Shown piece after piece: positions 43,901-56,772 of a DNA stretch of 64,000 nucleotides. Source of the DNA: Tetmemena sp. SeJ-2015 (Eukaryota > Ciliophora > Spirotrichea > Sporadotrichida > Oxytrichidae); assembly GCA_027382625.1 (NCBI GenBank), contig JAJKFJ010021713.1:1-64000 (forward strand). Reading direction: 5' to 3'. The translations under genes and the position numbers were made by a program. The notes below the pieces were generated by a model that was given only the letters and a program-made list of their open reading frames with translations, was not told the DNA's origin and ran no database searches. How positions within the stretch are numbered: the first letter of the stretch is position 1; the number at the start of each line of letters is the position of its first letter.

Positions 43901-46900
43901 TTATCTGTTAGTTGTTACTGGAGATAGATCTGATTGCTTTAATGCTATTGGCCATCAGAGATAGAGTTGCTATTGTTGTTCTTATTCTATGAGAGAGGGA
44001 GGGTTTGAGAATACTCGAAAGAGGCTGATGAGTTTAAGTTAGCTACTTGATTGGTAGTTAAGTTTTGAATTAGGTCCTTTATAGAAGAGGCATCAAATTC
44101 TATGGTCTAGAAAGTGCTTTGAAGTTTATCCACGAAGGAGAAAAGAACATCCTTCTTTATGAAATTTGACTGGTATTCCTCCACTTTTCGTTTCAGCTTT
44201 TCATTTTCAAACTGCAAGTCTCTGAATCTCTTACTATCCACAGCGGCTACTTGCTCATTCATAGTACTTTTAAACAGGTAGTCTCGAGGCATAGGGCTGC
44301 CCTAGTTATCTGATTGAGTCAGATCAAAATGTTAAACTCATTTAAAAATATAGCAGATTATTATTCAAGTACTACTTTTGAAAATTAAAGGGTCCAGTTG
44401 AGCCACCACCATTTATTTAAGTAGTGTGCTGCAAAATGATTAATCCCTCTTGTCCTTCAGGCTGCTAATTAAAATCTATGTGGTTGAAATTAGAGTCCAA
44501 TCTAGAGTCTCCTAGGTTTATATCTCCAGAGGTATTTAGCTGCTAGTCAATCTCACTTTGAGATATTCCAAGAGTTTACTTTAGCTAAGCCTGAGTTTAC
44601 GCCAAGAGAGATTTATTATATTAGCAATAAATATACAATACTTTTTGATGCATCATACTTAAAATATATATGATAAACTTGCCCTAAATATTATTTTGTG
44701 TATAGATATATAAAATTTATATTGCAAATATTAGTAGTCTCCTTTAAGTTGCTCTTGCTCCCTCATAATTTCTGAAAGGATCTTCGACTAGCATTCAAGT
44801 CTTAGCTTAGCATCAGAGATCTCATACTGCTGTTTCTTTTCCTTCTCCTCAAGCTGCAGTTTAATTTCTTCTATCATGCTTTCTGAAAACAAAGCATCCT
44901 TTATCATCCTTACCTTTAGTGGAAAAAATCATAAGCAAATATAAATGATAAATTGAATTTCAAATATCTATATTTTTGTGTCTGCTTATCACTATATATA
45001 AAAGCTGTCTAAACAAAATCCATCCTTCATTGGTTTAATCTCCATCTGGAGGGCCACCAGCCTAGACTACCTCACAGGTTTTAATGAATTTAGAATTGCC
45101 AGTCAGATATATCATCTTATTAATAAATAAAATTTGAAATAATAAAATCAAACATATAAAATTAAATCTGTCCATCACTTTTGTGGATAGCTTCATCTTA
45201 ACCAGGATTTTCGTTGTTCTCCAGCTGAACTAGAAAAGACTTTCTTGTAGCACTCACCTTCTCCATGACTAAATTATAGAGCTAATTGATTTCTTTCAAA
45301 TCGCTTTCGACAGAAGAAAAGAAACTTGCCATGATCTTAAAATTCCTCTCAAGTATGAATGCTGATGATAGAGGATCCTTAAGTTGCTTTGTGCCTGGCA
45401 CAACACTCTTAGGTATTTATATCCTCGTCATTTACGGCGTATTTATGAGCATATTTTGCTTTTAGTTGTTGGTTATAGGAGTCGCACCTTAATTGAACTT
45501 TGCTGAACTACCCTTATTCATCATACTCATTGTTGATTAATTTTGACTTCTCTTTTCCTCCTCCTTGGTAGAATTCCAGTTGGAGTCAATGACATTCATT
45601 TTCTCCAGCTCCTTGACATAAATCCAAGCTTTGTGCTTCTGAGTGTATTCCTTCACAAAAGCAGTGGAGTGGATCCAAGGCAGCATGGTTATCACCACAT
45701 CCTCTCTCGTGAAGTAGGAATCTTCCAGATTGTTAATCAAGTAAGTATAGGCCCCTTCTATCCACTTCTCAGATTTGTTGTAGAGTGCTATCTTCACAGA
45801 ATGTTTCAAAGTCCTTGTACAAGATGTCGCATTGATTGTTAAACTCTGCTATTCTCAAAGAAGAGAGCACTTAGTCTATTTAGTTGAGTCTCACCTTTAT
45901 GAACTCCATGATGCATCATTAAGTATAATATATGCAGATTCTTAAGAACACATCTATGTTGATATACTTATCGTCTGCTAAATGCTACTTCCTCTACACA
46001 ATAGCCTAACCTCCTTTTAAGTTGGAGTTTTATTGCAAGTAACCTCCAAGTTTCTTAGTTCTTGGGTCAGAGAAGACCATCTGATCTTCTAAAAATTCTT
46101 GAAAAGGAGTGTCAAAATTTTGAAAATGCTCTGTAGTGTTAAAACCCTCTTCAGCCATTATATTGAGAAATAGACTTTTTGACTCATTGAAATTAATTAC
46201 CACTCCGTTTTAGAATCTCTATTGTCCTTCGCAATTTATATCTGGAAGGAAGGGAGTTCCTGTTGTTTCTTAAAGTATGGACAAGCTTCAAATATATTCT
46301 AAGTGAGTCTATTGATTCTAGTTATTTCTCAAATAACAAGTCGCTCTTCTTATCTCTGTTTCTATTTAAGCCTTTTTGAATATGAATACCGCAAAATATC
46401 AAAAAGGTTCTGAAGCGTTCGTGGATAGGCTCATAGTTTATAAGACTCTTAATAAAATCTTACAAAAGGGCTTCTGCTATTCTTTTAACTCCGAACCTTA
46501 CTAAAAACCATTGGATTACGAAATCCCGCAAACTCTAGATAGGCTTCCCTTCTTTAAACTCCTCCATATCCGTTTTAATTTTGTCTATGTAAATTAGGTT
46601 GATTAGTCCTTGTACCCATTCTTTAGCTTGGACGACTGCCTTAGCTCCAGAGCTCATTATAGTCTTTGCTGCCGTTTATTAGCTAATCATGCTTCCCTAA
46701 TTTTAAGTCTTTTGTTCCACTTTAGTAGTTGGAATCTTCTTCTGGCTTGTACCGTTTATTACATCTTCAAAGATGGTGGCCATTTTAGTTACAGGAGGTT
46801 TGGGTCTAGTATGATACTTCATTCGATATATAGTAAGAAGAATTAAATTAATTTCATCTTTTCTTCTTGATCCATTCTGCACTGGATCTCCTTCTCAGCC

Positions 46901-49769
46901 ATCTTCTTAGAAGTTAACTTGGTAAGTTGATCTTCAAGCTTTTTGAATTGCTCTTTTTTCTTTCTCAATCTGTCCATAGCCTATAACTTCTCTTTTGTCT
47001 CCTTTTCAAGTTCATCATTAAGGAGCTTCTACCTGGAAGAATAGAGTGTCTCTAGATGGTTATCTTGCTAGTAGTTAGTTGCCTCAATTTTCTCTTTGAT
47101 TGCATCCGACAGCTTGCAGATCTCTTAATTATCCAGATAAGCCTTTTACAGTTACTCATGGGATTTTCTCTTTAGGTGCTCTAGTTCCTACTCTAACTCA
47201 TCTATCTTTTGCTTAGCTGTGAGTATTAAGACACTCATAAGAAAAAAGATTGTGATGATCTTGTTCTCTTAGCATTAGGCAAAGTCATAAAACTCTTCCA
47301 GGATCTTCGCTTATTTCAGAGCCAGTTCTGAATCCTGAATCTGCAACTCACACTTTGTCTTGTGGAACTCAGTCAGCAGTTGCTCTTCAGAGATTTTGCC
47401 TCTTCCAAAGAGATCATACTCCTTCAGTCCTTTGTTGTCTTTAATTATTCTGAGGGCTTCTATGAAGTTTACAACCTGAGATTTCAGTTTCTGAGATTCC
47501 AAGTTTACCTTTTCTTAAGTTTCCCTTAATTTCCAACTGAATTGTTACACAAGGTCTACAGTCCCATTCATGACAAAATATGTAAAATTGTCTTCTCTTT
47601 AATAAAATGAGGTTGAATAACAGCTCTATAAATATGGACTCTTTCTAGTGAATTTTGAGCTTTTTCTAGATAAAAGAGGCCATAATTTGTTAGAGAGAAG
47701 TTTAATCCTTTACTATGATTTCGTTAAATCCATCTATATCGTCCTCTGTAAGCTGGGTTATTAACTATATTCTCTCCTTGTTTATTCCTTGCTCCACTTT
47801 TATAGAAATAAAAGTTAAAGGTAATTAAAACTTGAAACTGAAGTAGGCTTGCAATTTAGTCTCGCATATCGCCCACATCAAATTCTTAATTTCTTTGGCC
47901 TTCCCTAAACTTACTTTCCAAAAGCATATCGCCGGAAAATTTGATAGGAATTGGTTCACTTGATTGCAAGTTACTGGTAGATCGATAACCATTTAGTTTT
48001 TTTTAGAGAGTCTAATTGCTAGCACCTTACGCTTTGGAAATTCTAAGCTCCTTCTCGATAGTTTGCTCAACTACCCTATTCAAATAGTAGTCCTCATTTT
48101 GAGCTGAAAAAGGATTCGCTTTTTAATCAGATTAGGTGTGCTAGAAGATACCACCGCCATAATTAGTTGGCTAACTTGGTTGACTATAAAATTTAATTCT
48201 TTATTGCACTTACCGACGACCCATTTGCTGAGAAATCTTAAATATGATTTTTATAAAAATATACTTTTTGAGAAGTTGATTGAAAATTGCTTCTTGGAGC
48301 TGCTGTCATATTCCTATAGATTTGTAAATTGGTATTCTTTTTCTTACATTTTACTTTGGAATAACTAATCTCTCAAGTCATTAGCTCTTGTTGTTTGATT
48401 GACTGTGTTCAGTAATTAACTTCTAGGAGCATCAAAAGGAGTTTGCCCTCTTTTCAAGTCCATTAAAGATCAGTAATAATTTATTGCAAATACTTCTTAA
48501 GATGCAGTTCTTGGCATTCCAACTGAAGAGTTGACTTCTCTAGCAGTTCTAAAGCCTTAAACGCTTGCCAATCCTTCTCTGACCATATCTGTTTTCCACA
48601 CTTTCGCCTTTTCGTTCTACCTTTTGTTCATGAGTTTGTTTATTAGGCCATTTTAGTGGTCTGACAGCAACTTAAACATCGCCTAGACCTCAGGGGCACG
48701 CCCATTCTCATCTCTGGCTGTTTATGGAACTCTTGAGATAGCAGCATTTTGAGGAGACTAGAAGTTACTCTGTAACTTAGGCACTTGAGGTTTCTGGCCT
48801 TGATTTGTTTGCTTAACCTTACTCGCTTATCAGAAAATAACTATCTCATATTTTAAATATACACTTAGTAATTGTAGAGAGAGCTTGCATCACTTTGGTT
48901 ATCTATGATCTTATTATAGTCCCTTCTGATACTTTTGTTCATGTGATAAATTTCGTTCTCTGAAGATTCTGCATGCTGGCCTACGCTATCTGTGGACTAA
49001 TCTACCATATTTTAGCCACCTTTTCGAAAAGTTTAGCCCTCTCTCTCTTCTTTATAAATTAAAATTGTGCGTTCTTATTAACTTTAATTGTATCTTAAGA
49101 GAGTATATTCTTATAGTCTTCAGTCATGTCCTGATAGATGTTTTCCTAATTTTCCTAAAGCAAAGAGTAAGCTTTAGTTAGTACTTGAAATAAGCTTACA
49201 AGAAACTTAATCATGAATTTGACGTCCTTGTACCAGACTGCATTTATTTTGAACACTCTTGCCACAAAACTAAAATAGTTTGAATTTCTTTAATACACGA
49301 AGATTCGAAAATACATAAGAAAAAAATGAAGAGTAAAATAAAGAAGCCTCATAAATATGACTTACTCCTTTTTGACTTGTTGCTGAGACATGTCCTTTAT
49401 AAGATTCAGCTCATTAAGCAGAGCTTAGTTATTGTCCATTCTTAGAGCATCCTCCATGTCCTCGTTTTCCCTTACACTTCCCTTACTTCCATGCAACATC
49501 AACGCCTCTAAAGTTATAGAGTTACAATTTTAAACCCAAGCTTCAATATTAACAGTATGCCTTCTTGTTTATATATTTCTTACATAACCTCAGTTTCTCT
49601 TAAGCAATTTATTTACAAGAATTTTTATTTATAGAGCAGACATTTTGAGCTCAGAGTTTTAAAGGAAAAATATAGCTGCCTTGAACTGCTTAGTCTCATT
49701 CCAGTTGTGAAAATTATTAGGCATGTAATCAAACTCCAAAGCATGTCGGCCGTGATGTCTCGATTTCAT
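40906..49769 (-). CDS. Very long coiled-coil protein (one gene, possibly two)
   Basis: ATG 49767-49769 opens MKSRHHGRHALEFDYMPNN. Downstream: KGSVRENEDMEDALRMDNN, VSLFQVLTKAYSLLQENQ, a coil near 47500-46900 (SDAIKEKIEATNYQQDN), and a folded-looking segment around 46700-45540 (RDFVIQWFLVRFGVKRIAEA, EDVVITMLPWIHSTAFVKE). A second long coil runs 44290-41000 (RFRDLQFENEKLKRKVEEY, NENERLKDSVESKQLS), ending at TGA 40906-40908. An apparent stop/start overlap at 44653-44656 disappears when the 110 bp IES there is removed, uniting both halves. A gene break near 48400 cannot be excluded. Composition suggests a basal-body or axoneme scaffold; family not recognised. Confidence 0.5.
44625..44734. other. 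IES, pointer ATATTAG
   Basis: ATATTAG at 44618-44624 and 44728-44734. Removal joins EQLKGDYQY to NKSLLAQTQAQLKQ in frame on the minus strand, merging two apparent coiled-coil genes. Confidence 0.7.
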
Positions 49770-49854
49770 AGTTTTTGCAATTATTTAAGTTCTATAAATT
49801 CATAAAAATCTTAAAATAAGTGCTTAGTATTCATGATGAGTAATTTAATGTATT

Positions 49855-52800
49855 TCATTAAGAAGGCATAATATATTTTTAGATGTCTTAAAGTTTCTTG
49901 TGCGAAAGAACACTTTTTTATAGTTTCATATATTTCTCAGTCTTGAGTAACTTGTATCTCTTAGCTAAGACCTCTGCATTATTCATAATCTTTTGCTTCT
50001 TTTAAACTCTATTTTTGTTGGAAGTGCTCTGCATGCCTTTATCTTGCATGATGGATGGCTCATCTTCGAAATTAGATTTTCTCAGACCTGTTAAATCCGG
50101 TTCTTCACTTAAAATCAGCTGCTTTTCACAAAAGCCACTCTCATCTTAAACTTAGCAGTTGGGATTGATTTAGATCTGAGTTTAGTCAAGTTAAATGCTT
50201 CCTATCTCAGTAGTATTTTCTTAATGCTGAGAGAGATGCTCCTAATTTTAGATTTAGATATGATTAGGCAAGCCATCTTAGTTTAGGCTTATAGTAGAGG
50301 AAGAAAGTCTTAACTTTTGTAACTGTAGTCTGGACTTTCTAACTTTTTCGTCTCTTTTCATTCCTGGCGCTTCTTTTCTATTAAAGTTACTGGAAAGTCT
50401 GATATCTTTCAAAAGCTTTTGACGCCGATTGTTTTTCGTCTTAAAAGCTGAGTCAGATATCTCAGTGTTGTTATATTTAAAAGTAAATGGGTGATTAAGT
50501 TCTATATAAATTAATGTTCACAGTCTTAAGCTTCTGAAGATATGTCTGGTTCTAATCTTTAATTAATTTGCAAGTAAATATCTTACATAGATCTCTGGAA
50601 GCAACTATGACTGATTTAACTTGCTTCTAGAAGCTGAGGACCTATAAGTAAATTAGTGAACAACTATCTGTACTTTATTAAACTTTTCTTAGAGCTGCTA
50701 AGACTGAGTTCTTCATTTGTTATGTTCAAGAGTTTGGCTCCCTTGGAATCCACTAGTGGCTAGTCGAATATTGATTGGTCCATATCGAACTCTTGTATAA
50801 ACTTATTTTGGGGATAGAGAGGGAGGTATCTCTTCTTTGCAATTATATACCTTCCATCCTTCGTCTTTTTCACCTTTATTTACAGACTTTGCTGTTACTA
50901 CTTCTCTATTTGTAAGAAAGAAGAATCAAGAGCACCTGAATAACCTCCCCCTTCAGTATTTGTCTAAAGAGAAGGACAAAATTCAAAAATAAGGACAAAT
51001 AGCTTAAATTTAAAGGCAATTGGGAATGTTGTTGAATTTGTGAAGTGCTTGTCGCTTCTTTTTAAGGCTTGATAGGGGAGCTGCTGTAATTAAAAGTTTT
51101 CAGTTACTATTGGTATAAAGGGAAACCAACGAAATTAGTGCGCATCTCAGAAAGCTTTCTATCTTTCTTGAGTTCGAGAGCCTTTTAGTCTGGCACTGTC
51201 ATACTTTGTAAAGTGAGAGAGAAATCTGTGATTGCAGATTAATAGGATGGGAGCGAAGATCTCGTTTGATTCAGATACTGTGAGTTAAAAGTCTTAGAAG
51301 TTATGGTTGTTCTTTCCATTTTGTTTCTAGAGTCTGATCGATAAGGAATGGCTTTACTTCTGATTTAGTTCCCCATAATTTCTTAATTGTTCCTGGAAAT
51401 AGGTTACGAATCTCTGTATTCATAATACAGATAAACTACTTAAATTATGTATAGATGATCTTTATGAGTTGAAATCTTTTCATTATAATTATTGCCACTC
51501 TTAATCTCTGAGTCATAAAGCATATATGGAGATTAAAGATGGCTGTTCTTCTGATTATGCTGACTATCAGCAAAGTTCTTATACTACTTCTCATCAGGTT
51601 CTTGGCTTTTACTTATCTCATTATTCTTTTGAAGCTGATCACTCTAATTAGGTTAGTGATGATGCTGGTTCTTTGAATCATGTCTCTTTTATCTGCCTTA
51701 TCTGATCTGCTATCTAACGCAGTAAGGATCTATTTTAAAGTTTTGTAAGGTGTCTTAATAAAAAATTAAAGATGGTTTAATCTCTAGCCTGTTTCAGGTA
51801 CTCTATAGTATTCCAAGAGCTGTTAGACCTGAACTCTTAATTATCTCTCAGCCTCATTATCATTTCACTCGTCTATTTTAGGTTTACTGACTGTCTTTAT
51901 GAGTGCTCAGAACAAAAGTGATCGCTTGAGTATTCAGATGATGCCTCCATCAAATTAAAATATAAATTCACCTCTTAATCAATTTATCAATTAACTCTCA
52001 CATTAAAAATGTATAATGCTAAAATTAGGGAGTAAATATTTCTAAATTTATCAGGATTAAAATGAGGAAAAACTGGCAAGCTATGAAAAGTCTGGTTTTT
52101 AGAAGAGCAATTTCGTGCGAAGGTTTTATCGATAGCTCTTAGTCGAACTCATTAAAGTTGTATAAATTTGAGAGAGTTCTCTTGCACTTTCTATTGGTTT
52201 GCTTAAGATCTTCTTGCTCTATTGGACTTATTTAACTCCTTGTCTATTATAATCTTTGAGTAGGTTTGGTTTATTCCTTGGAGAAATTTGGCAAGATTAA
52301 GAGACAGCTAAATAAAATAGTATAAGCTTTAGTTTGCTGATTTCTCCTTAATTATTTAAGTATCTAGCTTGTCGAGGTGTCTGCGAAAGAAAGTTCTGCT
52401 ATTTCTTACTTTTAACCTACTTAGTCTTTGGTTTTAGTAATTTAGTTCTATCTCTACTGGATCTTATCTTAGAAGTGGTAGGAGTTCCTTAGTCTTTGGT
52501 TTATCTGAGACCTTCTTTAATCAAGAGCAATTTCTACTTTTTAAGGTTGCTTATTGCTTCCTGGTATGATTACTGATGAATTGTTGCTGGAAGGAATTTA
52601 AGTAGATTCTGAAAGTGCTTAAAGCGTGTCTACATTTGTTTTCATAATTCTCACCAAATAACTGCCAAGAGTGGCTTCTTAACTCAATCTCAAGGGCTCC
52701 TGATTTCTAACTTGAACCCTCTTTCTAATTTCAAAAGCCTATCTATCTTGCAAAGTTACCCTGGTGAAATCAGTTTCCTGCATCATCTCTTATCCCTTGG

Positions 52801-53622
52801 GAGAAAGTTAATTGTTCGTGGTAGTTCTTTGGTAACTGGGGTGCTGCTGAGTTGAGAAAAAGGTGTCCAGATGTGCACCTTGAATAGCATGAACATTATA
52901 TTCCTATTAATTTTGCTTCCCTTTTTCATTAGAAGCTACAAGTAGTGTGCTTGAGTCTTAGTCTTTTAAGGGTTTCTGTTCATTTTAAAAGCTTGCTTTA
53001 GTATCTTAGGCTCTAAATTTATCAAGGTTAATCCTCATTATCTTCATCATCCAGGCTTTAAAATTAAGAGTTATTTATATATTGGCGTTTCCTTTATACC
53101 TAGAAAAAGCTGGACCTCCTAATATCTTGCGCTTGGGTTTACTTGTCATTAATTCTCGAATTTTTCAAGTCCTCAACTGTAAGTTAGATAGAATAGCGTA
53201 TCTTCTCCTTGCCTTTGATTTACGTGTGCTCACTGAAATTGTATACCTTGCTCTTAAGTTATTTTATTTTAGAGGCGAATGTCATATCCTAGAGGGACTA
53301 TTGGTTAACTTAAGGGGTTTGAGAAGCAAGCATCTAGGTGTCAGTTTGAGGAGAGGTCTAATTTCTGGTTTTGTTTGTCTTCGAGCCTGGCCTCAAATCA
53401 ATTAATTAGTAAATAAGATAAAGAGACTCAAGAAATTCTGCTAAGCATAGTTTTCTTGAACACTATCGGATCGAAAGCTGTCTATTATAAAAATTATACT
53501 TAATATAAAAATCTACTCTCTCTTTATTAGGACGGGATCCAGAGTGCTAAGATGAAAGCATCAAATTTGAGTCTTGCCTGCTTATCCTTTAAGGAGATAT
53601 TATAAAGTTAAGAAAATGACAT
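49855..53622 (-). CDS. Unrecognised Q-rich basic protein
   Basis: A tentative ATG at 53620-53622 (MSFSQLYNI) or a nearby frame leads into NFLRPGSKTNKTRNQTSPQ, VYNFSEHTQIKGKEKIRY, DKFRAQDTKASFQNEQKPL, FFSTQQHPSYQRTTTNNQL and VTLQDRQAFEIRKRVQVRN, later SETKKR-type and NNRRQKLLKDIRLSSN stretches. The end is VLAKRYKLLKTEKYMKLQ and TGA 49855-49857. Rich in Q, N, S, K and R with little hydrophobic core, so mostly disordered. Frame changes near 53030, 52050, 51450 and 50900 imply further IESs. No domain recognised. Confidence 0.55.
53397..53431. other. IES, pointer CTCAA
   Basis: CTCAA at 53392-53396 and 53427-53431. Removal eliminates a TGA and joins NYAQQNFL to RPGSKTNKTRNQ on the minus strand. 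Confidence 0.7.
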
Positions 53623-53735
53623 TCAATTTTTAAATCAGTTAAAATAGAAAAATGAGTACTCAATTCAAATTTAATAAAACCCTTATTAAATGATGCCGAA
53701 TTTCAATTTAAATCAGCTAAAATTAAAGTTTCTTT

Positions 53736-54292
53736 GGGGGGGGGGGGTTTTGAAGAAAATTTTTAAGAATAAATCAAAAAAAAAATTTTTTGGTTTTTGC
53801 TCCCTTTTTTTTTTCCTTTTTTAATTTTTTGAATTTTTAATTCAAATTTTAATCCTAATTATTAGTTAAGGAAGGTTTAAAAAAAAATTTTTAAATATTT
53901 TTCCTATTGAAAAAAACTTAAAGTGATTTTTTAAAAAGTACGATTTTTTTAAAACACAATTTTTATTTAAGCCCCAAAAAAAAGAGTTAAAAAATTTACT
54001 TTTTCCCTTTTAATGATGAATTAAATTTTGGTCTTATCAAAATGCTGTACTATTTAAAAATTGCACTTTAAGTTGTTTTGCAATAGCGAAAAATTAGCTT
54101 AAAATATAGATTTTATTTAGTTGCAGTTGACCTCTAACTAACTGAATTAGGATTAAAATTTGAAGCCTTAGAAGCTCGAACAAGCCTCTATAACTGGAAA
54201 AATAAGATTTAGGAGCGAAAACTATCCTATAAAGGTATTTTTTCTGACCTTTATTCATTATAAAATTTTACTGTCGAGGAAAGGCCCCCCCC
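53736..54292. mobile_element. G-tipped inverted-repeat element, copy 2 (557 bp, 8 bp TSD)
   Basis: A G-run opens the element and CGAGGAAAGGCCCCCCCC closes it. The flanking 8 bp GTTTCTTT occurs at 53728-53735 and 54293-54300. The right end matches copies 1 and 3; the left end beyond the G-run is degraded. It is intergenic, ending 25 bp before the stop of the minus-strand gene at 54317. Confidence 0.75.
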
Positions 54293-54316
54293 GTTTCTTT
54301 TTTTAATTGGCTTTTA

Positions 54317-56522
54317 TCATAAAATAAACATGGATAATTTAAAAGGAGTGTTATTAGATCTTTTGTTTCTCTCTGTAAAATGCTAACTTAACGCACTTTG
54401 TCTTCTATTTCGATAAGATTCTTCCCCTTAATGATTATTATTGTACTCAATTCCTGCAAACTATGAGTTGCTTATTTGAGGAGTCAGTATTTTATGCGCC
54501 AGCAGTCGCTCTTAAGAGACGTTGGGGGGGGCCCGTGTCATCCATTTTTTATGAAAAATATGAAAAAACACTTTCTATCCCAAAAACAGCTAAAAAAAAA
54601 CAATTCTTAGTCAAAAATTTAAATCTAAAGTGTCTAACATGCTCATATTCTTCTTTTTTTAAAAATAATCTTAAATTTTTGTATTGTAGAAGAGAAAAAA
54701 TTAAATTTTAGACTTTTTATAGATATAAAAAATAGGATTTTTTTAAAAAAATTTAAATAAAAAATTATTTAATAAAATTAATAAAAAAAATAAATAAAAT
54801 TATCAAGATACTAATTTTTTAAACAATACTTTTTTGTGAAAGAGAAATTTAAACTCTTATATATAAGTTTAAAGATCTATGAAATTTAAATTTTTACATT
54901 AGAAACCATAAACTTATTAAGGTATGTAATTTTCTTAAATTATAATCTAGTTACAATTCAATTATTTAACAAATAAAATTTCTTTATAATTTCTCCCAAA
55001 TTCTCTATATTGGAGAATATAATTGGTTATACCTTTTGGATTTGAATTTCGACCAAAGAATTGTAATTTTTGGCTGATTTTAGGCTGAATAGTTATTTTT
55101 CATTTTTTCATGAAAAAAAGTGGATGACGAGGAAAGGCCCCCCCCCGAGACGTTTATGAGAGTTAATTTCATTATTATTAAATGACTGATAATACTTAAT
55201 TTATTTTGAGAGGGGAATAAAGCTGAGTGTTCCCGCTCCGCAATGTTTGCTATCCCAAAAAGGAATTTAAAAAAGAAATTTAAACCTAAGATATTTAATA
55301 ATGTTGGGAGATTCTCTTCCCCTATGATTTGAGTTTACAATCTACTTGAATCACTTTGGTTGTTGCCCTCCTTTCCTCTTGAGGAGGGGAAAGCAGAGTC
55401 ATGACTGCCGATTACTCTATGCTTCTGCTTGAATGTATTTCGTAACTGCTATTCAATTATTCTCTGCTGGTCCTTGCCCTTGGGAGCAGAATGGCCAAGT
55501 TTGATGTTTATTTTCTAGCTTTGCAAAAACTTAAGTTGGTGTCGATCAATACGAAGATAGAATATACAAATATAAGTTTCTATCATCTACAGTGTTCCTC
55601 TTGATAAGTGTAGCCCTCCTCCTGAGGTAAAAGGGCTCATTAGTTTGGTTAAATTGCCCATTTTTCTTCATTTATTAACTACAAATGAAAAATGGAGTTT
55701 AAAGTCATCTGCATATACTCTAGGTCTTCAATTTTATCTAAGTGTGAGCCATCTAGCTTGTAGCCATAGGTGAAGCACTTCATCACCACTTCCATCTCTC
55801 GGTCACTCTCTTAATATTTCGCCATCAGCTGATTCATCAGCATCCCCTTCTCATTCTTCTATTTCTTCAAGCTCAGCAAATTGGTTGACCCTCTACCTTG
55901 AGTGGTGGGACTCTCGCCCCCCATCTCAGATGGAAGACTTGTCGTAACCACACTCTAGTTTGGATTACTCTTGGAGTTTTAAAGAGATAGAAGACATCTA
56001 TTTTAAAGTACTTAAGTTCATAGCTCTGAGAGCAAGTTCCTAATCAATCTTTCCGAGGTAGTCCTTTTTCTCTTTTTCGAGTTGCTTTTTGGAAGGACTC
56101 TTGCAAGAGTCCACGATTTGCGAAGATATGAGTCCCCATTTAGTATGTGCGTTGTTTTTAAAATGCCTCATCTATCAATGAATACGATATAAATTCATGC
56201 TATTTTTATTCATCCTCCTATCCTTTTGAGTGTTCTCAGTTTCGTAAACAAGCCAAGGGTCGGGCTCATCAATGATCTCCACTTCGTCTGAGAAGGCCAC
56301 GATGGGAAAGCCAAATAGCGGAGGCTTCTTAGGGTCAATATATCTGGCCTGCTTACTCAATCTAAAGAAATCGAACTCTTGCAGCGTTTAACTAGTTCTC
56401 CTTGGCTCTAGCTTCGGACCACCTGAAGAGTAGGTGGAGTTAAGCTTCATAGGTTGCTGATGAGTGGAGAAGAAGTCGTGCCTCTGATGTGTGGACTAAG
56501 CTAAGTTGATTAATTCTGCCAT
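54317..56522 (-). CDS. Unrecognised protein
   Basis: ATG 56520-56522 opens MAELINLAQSTHQRHDFF. The N-terminal region looks ordered: LEPRRTSQTLQEFDFFRLS, KQARYIDPKKPPLFGFP and VEIIDEPDPWLVYETEN. After an IES with pointer CATC comes WGLISSQIVDSCKSPSKKQ and a charged middle. A Q/K-rich part (APKGKDQQRIIEQQLRNTF) is joined across an 895 bp IES to EESYRNRRQSALSQHF, ending at TGA 54317-54319. The middle (55350-56000) holds frame changes not resolved. No known domain. Confidence 0.6.
54428..55322. other. 895 bp IES, pointer TCTTCCCC, containing a G-tipped element
   Basis: TCTTCCCC at 54420-54427 and 55315-55322. Removal joins SRLQTQIIGEE to SYRNRRQSALS in frame on the minus strand. The insert contains element copy 3 (54524-55146). 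Confidence 0.7.
54524..55146. mobile_element. G-tipped inverted-repeat element, copy 3 (623 bp, 8 bp TSD)
   Basis: Terminal inverted repeats start GGGGGGGGCCCGTGTCATCC and end GGATGACGAGGAAAGGCCC plus a C-run. The 8 bp GAGACGTT flanks both ends (54516-54523 and 55147-55154). The interior is AT-rich with no transposase. Confidence 0.85.
56173..56214. other. IES, pointer CATC
   Basis: CATC at 56169-56172 and 56211-56214. Removing 42 bp joins NTQKDRRM to RHFKNNAHTKWG in frame on the minus strand and removes a TGA. Confidence 0.6.
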
Positions 56523-56772
56523 TATTTTAGGTCTTAGACAATAACTAGTGCTATCTGATTTGATGGCAAAAGTAAAAAAATAAATATAAAAATTAGTGAG
56601 TAGTATCAACACTGGGATATATAGTGATAAAAAAAATCCACCTCAATATAAGCGAAATGTATTATGGTATTTATTTGAATGCGACTATCCATCAGGATTA
56701 ATCAAGTCAATAAATGAAGTTCAAAATAATTATCTAACTTTAGTAGTTGCTTCAAAAACTTTCTATTAAGTT

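Noticed and set aside
53082..53405. A 107-codon plus-strand ORF
   Set aside because: The minus strand over the same bases encodes Q-rich sequence continuous with the flanking gene across a clean IES; the plus frame is its shadow.
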